From: Tabrizicola sp.
GTDB taxonomy: Bacteria; Pseudomonadota; Alphaproteobacteria; Rhodobacterales; Rhodobacteraceae
Assembly: GCA_016792685.1 (NCBI GenBank)
Contig: JAEULQ010000038.1
Span: 1-38,719 of the forward strand
DNA length: 38,719 nt
Direction: 5' to 3'
Part shown: positions 12,343-18,689 of the stretch, piece after piece
How the letters are laid out: every line of letters starts with the position of its first letter
Position numbering within the stretch: the stretch's first letter is position 1
Made by a program: the position numbers and the translations under genes
The notes under the pieces: model-generated
What the model was told of the DNA's origin: nothing
Databases searched by the model: none
The model's input: only the letters and a program-made list of their open reading frames with translations

Positions 12343-12388
12343 GCAAATTCCTTGGAAGGAATTTGCAAATCTTTTCGAAAAGATTTGC
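12343..12388. repeat. Two abutting palindromes (double hairpin)
   Basis: First palindrome: GCAAATTCCTT-GG-AAGGAATTTGC (12343-12366), 11-bp perfect arms. Second: arms GCAAATCTTTT and AAAAGATTTGC around CG (12365-12388), a perfect 24-base palindrome. They share two bases and the same GCAAAT ends. They begin 12 bases after the peroxiredoxin stop and end 10 bases before the DUF455 ATG. No T-tract follows on either strand, so a canonical terminator is not evident. I recall similar paired hairpins in other Rhodobacterales genomes, but could not search. The element may act as RNA processing or stability signal, attenuator, or dispersed repeat. Confidence 0.8.
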
Positions 12389-12398
12389 GGGGTCCCTG

Positions 12399-13214
12399 AT
12401 GGCGCAAAGCCTGGCAGAGATGGCGGTCGAGGTCCTTACGACGGCTGACGGCCGCGCCAAGACCGCGCTTGGCCGCACGCATGCCGCCACCTGGTTCGCC
12501 GCCCGAGAGGCGGGCAAGCCCCTGCCCATCGGCCAGGTCACCCCGCCGCTTCGCCCCGCCCGCCCCGCAAAGCCCGAGCTTCTGGCCCCGAAGGACGTCC
12601 CCCGCCGCCGTCCCGGCTCAGCCGAGGGGCGGATCGCGCTTCTGCACGCAGTTGCCCATATCGAGCTGAACGCGGTCGATCTGCATTGGGACATCATCGC
12701 CCGCTTTGCCGACCAGCCGATGCCGATGGGCTTCTATGACGACTGGGTCAAGGCCGCTAATGAAGAAGCCAAGCATTTCAACCTGATCTGCGATTGTCTT
12801 GAAGCGATGGGCAGCCACTACGGCGCCCTGCCAGCCCATGCCGGCATGTGGCGCGCGGCCGAGGACACGGTAGGCGACCTGCACGGCCGCCTCGCCGTCG
12901 TGCCCATGGTACTGGAGGCCCGCGGCCTGGATGTCACGCCCGGCATGATCGAGATCTTCCGCAAGACTGGCGAGACCCAGGCCCTGGCCGCGCTTGAGGT
13001 AATCTATGCGGAAGAGGTCTCTCACGTTGCCTATGGGTCGAAATGGTTCAACTGGCTTTGCGGTCGCGACGGCTCTGATCCGAAAGAGGTCTTCCACGCG
13101 CTGGTCCGCAAGTATTTCCACGGCGCGCTGAAGCCACCGTTCAACGAGGAAAAGCGGGCCGATGCGGGCCTTCCGCCCGACTACTACTGGCCGCTGGCCG
13201 AAGGGGCAGAATGA
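12399..13214 (+). CDS. DUF455 ferritin-like domain protein
   Basis: This 271-residue protein belongs to DUF455, a ferritin-like four-helix-bundle family. Residues that could ligate a diiron centre are visible: E89 (HIELNAVDLHWD), E123 with H126 (EEAKHF), E173 (VLEARG) and E206 with H209 (AEEVSHV). The physiological reaction is unknown. The start is the ATG at 12399 (MAQSLAEMAV); an in-frame TTG at 12363 would translate through the palindromes and is rejected. It follows the peroxiredoxin on the same strand, so an oxidative-stress link is possible but only suggested by position. Confidence 0.82.
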   Translation: MAQSLAEMAVEVLTTADGRAKTALGRTHAATWFAAREAGKPLPIGQVTPPLRPARPAKPELLAPKDVPRRRPGSAEGRIALLHAVAHIELNAVDLHWDIIARFADQPMPMGFYDDWVKAANEEAKHFNLICDCLEAMGSHYGALPAHAGMWRAAEDTVGDLHGRLAVVPMVLEARGLDVTPGMIEIFRKTGETQALAALEVIYAEEVSHVAYGSKWFNWLCGRDGSDPKEVFHALVRKYFHGALKPPFNEEKRADAGLPPDYYWPLAEGAE

Positions 13215-13279
13215 TCGGCGGTTTCTTGCCGATAAAAAGCCTGTCCCGGGCGGAAAGACCCGCAATATGGTCAAAATCG

Positions 13280-13340
13280 TTGCGACCCTGAAACAGGGTG
13301 GATAATCAGTTCCGAACCCCGGGCTGCCCGCCGCCGGGGT
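13280..13340 (+). promoter_or_regulatory. Candidate promoter and leader hairpin of the M23-bactofilin operon
   Basis: TTGCGA (13280-13285) and GATAAT (13301-13306), with a 15-base spacer, are a plausible though short-spaced promoter. Between them lies ACCCTG-AAA-CAGGGT (13285-13299), a 6-bp palindrome that could bind a regulator. A GC-rich hairpin with arms ACCCCGG and CCGGGGT (13316-13340) follows in the predicted leader, 45 bases before the GTG start. The spacer is two bases short of optimal, so the call is tentative. Confidence 0.35.
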
Positions 13341-13384
13341 GATCGAGTGAAGCCGACCAAAGGCCATGAACGGATGACCCCAAC

Positions 13385-14722
13385 GTGCTGAACCGCCTCG
13401 CCTATCGGTTTCACCAAAGCCTCGAGCGGCATTTTCCCGAGCAGCGGCTGTTCCTGAAATCGGATACCGAGACGCGATTCATCCGTCTGCGTCCGGCGAC
13501 CCAGATCATCGCGCTTGTCGGTGGCACTCTTGCCCTTGCCTGGACCATCGTCGCCACGGCGCTGATCATGATGGACAGCATCGGCGCGGGTTCAGCGCGT
13601 GAGCAATCAGCGCGTCAACAGGCGCTTTACGAAGAGCGGCTGTCGGCGCTGTCCTCTGACCGCGATCTGCGCGCCGAAGAAGCGGCACGGGCTCAGGAAC
13701 GCTTCAACATCGCGCTGGCCCAGGTTTCGGAGATGCAGGAACGGCTCCTGGCCTCCGAAGACCGTCGCCGCGAGCTGGAAACCGGCATCGATGCGATCCA
13801 GAATACGCTGCGCCGCACGATCAAGGAACGCGACGAAGCACGCTCCGAAGCCGAGCGCGCCACCTTGGCCCTGAACGCACAGGATGGCGGCGCCACCGAA
13901 GTTGGCCGGATGCGCGACACGGTCGCGACGCTGGAAATCCTGACCGGCGCACTGGGTGAGGCCGCCGAAGCCCGCAACGTCGAGCTTGCTGCCGCCGAAA
14001 CCGCGCGCGAGGAAACCCGTCTTATTGCCGATGAGAAGAAGGCGCTGGAGATGCGCAACGATGCCATCTTCGCCAAGCTGGAAGAGGCACTGACGATTTC
14101 AGTCGAACCGCTGGACAACATGTTCCGCGAAGCCGGCATGTCGCCCGAAGACCTTCTGAACGCGGTCCGGGATGGCTATTCCGGTCAGGGCGGACCGCTG
14201 ATGCCGATCACCTTTTCCACTTCAGGTGGCTCTCTGACGGCCGAGGAGTTGCGGGCGAACGCGATCCTGGGCGGGCTTGACCGGATGAACATGTACCGCA
14301 TTGCCGCCTTCAAGCTCCCCTTCGCCATGCCGGTCAAGGACAGCTTCCGCTGGACCTCCGGCTTCGGCTATCGCCGGGACCCGAAAGGCTACGGCACCCG
14401 TATGCACGAAGGCACGGACATGGCGGGCAGCTATGGCACGCCGATCTACGCGACTGCCGACGGGGTCGTGACTCATGCGGGCTGGGATTCCGGTTATGGC
14501 CGCCTGGTGAAGATCCGCCACGACTTTGGCGTCGAGACCCGCTACGCGCATCTCAGCCAAGTCCGTGTCGAGGTCGGACAAAGGGTATCGCGCGGCGACC
14601 GGATCGGTGATATGGGCAATTCAGGCCGGTCCACCGGCACGCATCTCCATTACGAGGTCCGCCTGGGCGGTACCGCCGTGAACCCGATGACCTTCATAAA
14701 GGCAGCGAAGAATGTTTTCTAA
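13385..14722 (+). CDS. M23 (LytM) family metallopeptidase with coiled coil
   Basis: This 445-residue envelope protein has a short cytoplasmic N-terminus, one transmembrane helix (about residues 38-62), a long charged coiled coil (about 70-235) and a C-terminal M23 domain (about 310-440). The zinc ligands H341, D345 (HEGTD) and H422 with H420 (HLH) are all present, so it may be an active peptidoglycan endopeptidase rather than a degenerate LytM activator. It starts with GTG; the nearby upstream ATG is in another frame and soon meets a stop. The bactofilin gene overlaps its end by 11 bases. This matches the bactofilin-associated M23 peptidases (LmdC type) known from stalked alphaproteobacteria. 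Confidence 0.92.
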   Translation: MLNRLAYRFHQSLERHFPEQRLFLKSDTETRFIRLRPATQIIALVGGTLALAWTIVATALIMMDSIGAGSAREQSARQQALYEERLSALSSDRDLRAEEAARAQERFNIALAQVSEMQERLLASEDRRRELETGIDAIQNTLRRTIKERDEARSEAERATLALNAQDGGATEVGRMRDTVATLEILTGALGEAAEARNVELAAAETAREETRLIADEKKALEMRNDAIFAKLEEALTISVEPLDNMFREAGMSPEDLLNAVRDGYSGQGGPLMPITFSTSGGSLTAEELRANAILGGLDRMNMYRIAAFKLPFAMPVKDSFRWTSGFGYRRDPKGYGTRMHEGTDMAGSYGTPIYATADGVVTHAGWDSGYGRLVKIRHDFGVETRYAHLSQVRVEVGQRVSRGDRIGDMGNSGRSTGTHLHYEVRLGGTAVNPMTFIKAAKNVF

Positions 14723-15218
14723 GAGCCGCATCAACGAGCCCGGCCCCAAGGCTGAAGCCGAGAAGCCCAAAGCCCCGGAGGCGCCGATGACCAAACCGTC
14801 CATGGATTTCACCCCCTCGGCCTCGAAGGGCAAGGCGTCGGCCTCGGTCCTCTCGTCGGACCTGACCGTCGTGGGCAATCTGCGCACCACGGGCGACATC
14901 CAGGTCGAAGGCACCGTTGAAGGCGATATCCGTGCCCATCTTCTGACCGTTGGCGAAAGCGCCACCATCCGCGGCGAAATCGTCGCTGACGACATCGTCG
15001 TGAATGGCCGCGTCATCGGCCGGGTGCGTGGCCTGAAGGTCCGCCTCACTTCGACCGCCCGGGTCGAAGGCGACATCATTCACAAGACCATCGCGATCGA
15101 ATCGGGCGCGCATTTCGAAGGCTCGGTCCAGCGTCAGGAAGACCCGCTGTCGAACGGCCGCAGCCCTGCAGGCGCCGTGCGGCTCGAGACCCCGGCCCCG
15201 GCCGCGGACGTAGAATAG
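14712..15218 (+). CDS. Bactofilin (polymer-forming cytoskeletal protein)
   Basis: This 168-residue protein has a disordered proline/lysine/glutamate-rich N-terminus (about 1-45), a central bactofilin right-handed beta-helix core (about 48-140) with repeating hydrophobic/glycine turns such as TVVGNLRTTGDIQVEGTVEG, and a short flexible C-terminus ending in APAADVE. Bactofilins polymerise without nucleotides on the inner face of the membrane and localise cell-wall enzymes. The start ATG lies inside the end of the M23 gene (11-base overlap), so the two are translationally coupled and probably form one morphogenetic unit. A strong hairpin terminator follows at 15241. Confidence 0.93.
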   Translation: MFSKSRINEPGPKAEAEKPKAPEAPMTKPSMDFTPSASKGKASASVLSSDLTVVGNLRTTGDIQVEGTVEGDIRAHLLTVGESATIRGEIVADDIVVNGRVIGRVRGLKVRLTSTARVEGDIIHKTIAIESGAHFEGSVQRQEDPLSNGRSPAGAVRLETPAPAADVE

Positions 15219-15229
15219 ACCCAGCCGAT

Positions 15230-16669
15230 ATGACCGACATACGGGCATCGGAGGGCACTCCGGTGCCCGTTTCATTCTGTGCGGATCAGGATCGCCGCAC
15301 GATCCTCTGGGCCGCAATCCTGGCTTCCTCGATGGGTTTCATCGACAGTTCTGTCACCTCCATTGCCATGCCCGCCATGCGCGAAGCACTCGGTGCAAGC
15401 CTGACCGAGGCGCAATGGATCAACGCCGCCTATCTGCTCGCGGTTTCGTCCCTGGTATTGACCGGCGGAGCGATGGGCGACCGGTTTGGCATCGCCCGGG
15501 TGTTTTCACTGGGAATCTGGTGCTTTGTGCTGGCCTCGCTGGCCTGCGCTGCCGCACAGACCCCAGACCAGATGATCGCTGCCCGAGCCGCAAAAGGCGT
15601 CGGCGCTGCGCTGATGGTGCCGGGTTCGATGGCCATGGTCGCGCGGGCCTATCCCCCGGACGAACGGGGCCGCGCGCTTGGTCTCTGGGCTGCGGCGTCG
15701 ACCCTGACCACCGCGCTTGGACCGGTGATCGGGGGCATGTTCGTCTCTTGGGGGGGCGAATTTGGCTGGCGGCTTATCTTCGCGCTGAACCTTCCCCTTG
15801 GCCTCGTGGCCTTCTGGCTGGTTCGCGGTCGCACGCCCGGCGATATCGGCAGGCCCGGAGTCTCGGTCGATCTGCCTGGTGCGGGTCTGGCAACCCTGGG
15901 TCTTGGGCTCCTGGCCTGGGCACTGACCAGCCCTGACGCAGGACCGCAGCTTTGGGCTGGGGCCCTTGCCACACTGGCCGCCTTTGTCGCCTGGGAATTC
16001 CGGACACCAGACCCGATGCTGCGGCTTGGCCTCTTGCGCAACCGGACGCTGGCCATCACCAATCTTGTGACCCTGCTGCTCTATTTCGCGCTGAACGGGG
16101 TGATGTTCTATCTGCCCATGACTGCCGTATCGGCCTGGGGCGTTTCGGCTTTGGAGGTGACTGCGGCCTTCCTGCCGATTTCCCTTCTGATCGGTCTTCT
16201 GTCGGCTCCCGCTGGCCGGCTTGCCGACCGCTGGGGCGCCGGACCCCCGATGGCAGCGGGCGCGGCCCTGGTGGCACTCGCCTATGTCGGACTTTCCCTT
16301 GCTGCCCCGTTTGGGCAATTCTGGCTTCATGTCGTGCCGCTGACCGCTCTGGCCGGGCTTGGGCTAGGCCTCGTCGTCGCCCCGTTGACAGCCGCGGCAA
16401 TGCAAGGCGCCGAGGACAACGAACAGGGTGCGGCTTCGGGGATCAACAACGCCGTGGCACGAATCGCCGGGCTGATCGCCGTTGCGCTCCTGGGAAGGGT
16501 TGCGGCCCATGCCTACGGACCCGGCATGCCCGGCTTCGGAGTAACCTCGGACAGCGCGACCCATGTCGCTGCCACAGGGGCTGCCTTCGGAAGTATCGCC
16601 ATGATCGCGGGCCTGATGGCCGCATGTTCCGCAGGTCTTGCGCTGCTCATTGCGCGCCCGGTCAGGTGA
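15230..16669 (+). CDS. MFS transporter, DHA2 (EmrB/QacA) type, 14-TM
   Basis: This protein of up to 479 residues has about 14 hydrophobic helices and the DHA2 drug:H+ antiporter pattern: GFIDSSVTSIAMPAM in TM1, ITEAQW-like LTEAQWINAAYLL before TM2, GDRFGIARVF in the loop, and GAALMVPGSMAMV and LGPVIGGMFVSWGGEFGWRL in TM4-TM5. It should be an inner-membrane multidrug or metabolite exporter. The start is doubtful: the ATG at 15230 is the only ATG before TM1, but a terminator-like hairpin occupies codons 4-14. A GTG at 15263 is the alternative. It ends convergently with the DUF2189 gene, overlapping by eight bases. Confidence 0.85.
   Translation: MTDIRASEGTPVPVSFCADQDRRTILWAAILASSMGFIDSSVTSIAMPAMREALGASLTEAQWINAAYLLAVSSLVLTGGAMGDRFGIARVFSLGIWCFVLASLACAAAQTPDQMIAARAAKGVGAALMVPGSMAMVARAYPPDERGRALGLWAAASTLTTALGPVIGGMFVSWGGEFGWRLIFALNLPLGLVAFWLVRGRTPGDIGRPGVSVDLPGAGLATLGLGLLAWALTSPDAGPQLWAGALATLAAFVAWEFRTPDPMLRLGLLRNRTLAITNLVTLLLYFALNGVMFYLPMTAVSAWGVSALEVTAAFLPISLLIGLLSAPAGRLADRWGAGPPMAAGAALVALAYVGLSLAAPFGQFWLHVVPLTALAGLGLGLVVAPLTAAAMQGAEDNEQGAASGINNAVARIAGLIAVALLGRVAAHAYGPGMPGFGVTSDSATHVAATGAAFGSIAMIAGLMAACSAGLALLIARPVR
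15241..15277 (+). terminator. Hairpin terminator after bactofilin, inside the MFS 5' end
   Basis: Arms ACGGGCATCGGAG (15241-15253) and CTCCGGTGCCCGT (15258-15270) pair over 13 positions with a single T-G wobble around a GGCA loop, and are followed by TTTCATT. This looks like an intrinsic terminator for the M23-bactofilin operon, beginning 23 bases after the bactofilin stop. It lies within the first codons of the following MFS frame. Confidence 0.7.
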
Positions 16670-17426
16670 TCGCCCGCCGGTAAAGATGCCAGCTTGCATG
16701 CCCAAAAAGCGGCAGCACGATGAAGAGGCCCAAGAAGCCCGGGATCATGCCCAGGAACAGGCAGATCGCGATCAGTGCCCCCCAGCCAAGCATGACGCGC
16801 GGATTTTCCCGCACCAGGGCAAAGCTGGTCAGCATCGCGGTGACAAAATCTACCTCGCGGTCCAGAAGCATCGGCAGGCTCACCACCGTAAGGCAGAATA
16901 GCAGCGTCGCGAATACCGCCCCCACGACCGTGCCAAAGGCCAGCATCGTCAGCCCCTCGGGGGACAGGAAGACCGCAAGCGAGGAGGACACGTTGGTCAT
17001 CGTCGCGTTTCCCAGGAAAAGCGCAAAGATCATGTGCGACAGGAAATTCCAGAACAGGAAATAGACCACGATCACCGCAGCCATCGCCGGGATCTGTCGG
17101 TCCTTCTGGCGGAAAATCACGCCGAAGATCTCGCCCGCGACCAGCGGCTCACCCGCCTCCAGTCGACGAGAGATTTCATAGAACCCGCAGGCGATGAATG
17201 GGCCAAGGATCGGAAATCCGGCACTTGCGGGCAGTGTCCACCAGACCTGGCCCTTGGCCGTCATCGCCCAGACAATCAGCCAGCCGCCCAGCACATAGAC
17301 CGCCGAGAACACGAGCCCCAGAAAGGGCGCGCGGCGGAAGTCCCGCCAGCCAAGGGCAAGGCTGGCTTTCAGGTCAGTGGCATCGACCTCATTGATCTCG
17401 GGGGCGGTTGGATGGGTCTGGGTCAT
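16662..17426 (-). CDS. DUF2189 integral membrane protein
   Basis: This 254-residue protein has about six hydrophobic segments and matches DUF2189 (COG5473-like): an N-terminal LKASLALGWRDFRRAPFLGL motif leading into TM1, PILGPFIACGFYEISRRLEAGEP between TM2 and TM3, and a C-terminal PLFGHASWHLYRRAI. The family is uncharacterised; it probably sits in the inner membrane. An FNR-type box is centred about 42 bases upstream of the start codon, which suggests oxygen-responsive expression. The stop overlaps the convergent MFS gene's stop. The chosen ATG has only a weak upstream CGGG, so the mRNA could be leaderless or the start could lie further in. Confidence 0.83.
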   Translation of the reverse strand: MTQTHPTAPEINEVDATDLKASLALGWRDFRRAPFLGLVFSAVYVLGGWLIVWAMTAKGQVWWTLPASAGFPILGPFIACGFYEISRRLEAGEPLVAGEIFGVIFRQKDRQIPAMAAVIVVYFLFWNFLSHMIFALFLGNATMTNVSSSLAVFLSPEGLTMLAFGTVVGAVFATLLFCLTVVSLPMLLDREVDFVTAMLTSFALVRENPRVMLGWGALIAICLFLGMIPGFLGLFIVLPLFGHASWHLYRRAIT

Positions 17427-17461
17427 CCCGAAAGGCTACGGGGCGGCAATGGCGCCCCGCT

Positions 17462-17475
17462 TTGACCTCGATCAA
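17462..17475 (-). promoter_or_regulatory. FNR-type box upstream of DUF2189 gene
   Basis: TTGAC-CTCG-ATCAA matches the FNR/FnrL consensus TTGAT-N4-ATCAA with one change. It overlaps the stop codon of prfB (17472-17474) and is centred near 17468.5. For a class II promoter (box near -41.5), transcription would start at about 17427, next to the DUF2189 start codon. Confidence 0.65.
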
Positions 17476-18599
17476 TCGACGTCGGCGATGTCGCTGCGCT
17501 TCTTGCCGCTGGCGTTAAGTGCCAGCGTTGCGGCCATGAACCCGTCGAGGTCCCCGTTCAGCACGCCCTGAGTGTCCGAGGTCTCGTACCCGGTCCGCAG
17601 ATCCTTCACCATCTGATAGGGCTGCAGAACATACGACCGGATCTGGTTGCCCCAGCCCGCGTCACCCTTGTTCTCGTGCGCCTCGTTGATGGCCGCGTTC
17701 CGCTTGTCCAGCTCCTGCTGATAAAGCCGCGACTTCAGCGCCCTCATCGCGATGTCGCGGTTCTGGTGCTGCGACTTCAAGCTCGAGGTCACCACGATGC
17801 CGGACGGGAAGTGCGTGATCCGCACCGCCGAGTCGGTCTTGTTGACGTGCTGGCCGCCCGCGCCCGAGGAGCGGAAGGTGTCGATCCGGATGTCCTTGTC
17901 CTGGACCTCGATCTCGATGTTGTCGTCGACGACCGGATAGACCCAGACCGAGCAGAACGAGGTATGCCGCCGCGCCGCCGAGTCATAGGGCGAGATGCGC
18001 ACCAGCCGGTGCACCCCGGCTTCGGTCTTCAGCCAGCCATAGGCGTTCTTGCCGGAAATCTTGTAGCTGGCCGACTTGATCCCCGCGCCATCGCCTTCGG
18101 ATTCCGACTGCAGTTCCACCGTGAAACCATGCGCTTCGGCCCAACGGACATACATCCGCGCCAGCATCGAGGCCCAGTCGCAACTTTCTGTGCCGCCCGC
18201 GCCCGCGTTGATTTCCAGGAACGTGTCATTCCCGTCCGCCTCGCCGTCGAGAAGCGCCTCAAGCTCTTTCGCTTCGGCCACTTTCACCAGCTCGCTCAGC
18301 GCCTTTTCGGCCTCGCTGACGATCTCGGCGTCGCCCTCCATCTCGCCAAGCTCGATGAGCTCGACATTGTCCTTCAGCCCGCTTGCGATCAGCTTGTAGG
18401 CATTCACCGCATCCAGCAGCGCCTGGCGGTCGCGCATGAGCTTTTGCGCCTTGGCCGGGTCGTTCCACAGATCGGGCGATTCAATCATCGCATCGAACTC
18501 TTCCAGCCGATGCGGCGCGGTCTCCCAGTCCATCCGCTGGGCCAAGAGTTTCAACGTCTTCTCGATCGCTTCGATGTTGCCTTGCGTTTCGGCGCGCAT
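17472..18599 (-). CDS. prfB: Peptide chain release factor 2
   Basis: RF2 recognises UAA and UGA stop codons and triggers peptide release. The 375-residue frame is continuous from its ATG; the region around codon 26 reads DWETAPHRLEEF without an internal stop, so the programmed +1 frameshift of E. coli prfB is absent. The catalytic GGQ is at residues 248-250 (GAGGQHVN). The stop-codon recognition tripeptide, usually SPF, reads SPY at 203-205 (RISPYDSAARRHTSF); I believe this is frequent in alphaproteobacteria. It lies 90 bases downstream of the PBP1A gene, separated by a hairpin. Confidence 0.96.
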   Translation of the reverse strand: MRAETQGNIEAIEKTLKLLAQRMDWETAPHRLEEFDAMIESPDLWNDPAKAQKLMRDRQALLDAVNAYKLIASGLKDNVELIELGEMEGDAEIVSEAEKALSELVKVAEAKELEALLDGEADGNDTFLEINAGAGGTESCDWASMLARMYVRWAEAHGFTVELQSESEGDGAGIKSASYKISGKNAYGWLKTEAGVHRLVRISPYDSAARRHTSFCSVWVYPVVDDNIEIEVQDKDIRIDTFRSSGAGGQHVNKTDSAVRITHFPSGIVVTSSLKSQHQNRDIAMRALKSRLYQQELDKRNAAINEAHENKGDAGWGNQIRSYVLQPYQMVKDLRTGYETSDTQGVLNGDLDGFMAATLALNASGKKRSDIADVD

Positions 18600-18640
18600 T
18601 CTCGGTTCAGTCCTGATCGGGGTTCTAGCCGGCGGTCATA

Positions 18641-18680
18641 AGGCCTTGGCCGCGCCCCGGCAAGGGTGCGACCAAGGCCT
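18641..18680 (-). terminator. Hairpin between PBP1A gene and prfB
   Basis: Arms AGGCCTTGGCCGC (18641-18653) and GCGACCAAGGCCT (18668-18680) pair with one mismatch around a 14-base loop. It begins 10 bases after the mrcA stop on the minus strand. No T-run follows, so termination may be weak or factor-dependent. It could instead be a processing site between mrcA and prfB. Confidence 0.45.
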
Positions 18681-18689
18681 GTGGCAGGG

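Noticed and set aside
12363-12398. Upstream TTG start for the DUF455 gene
   Set aside because: It would translate through the palindromic element; the ATG at 12399 begins the recognisable protein.
13213-13237. ATCGGC...GCCGAT stem after the DUF455 stop as an intrinsic terminator
   Set aside because: The stem is short and is followed by A residues rather than T on the plus strand.
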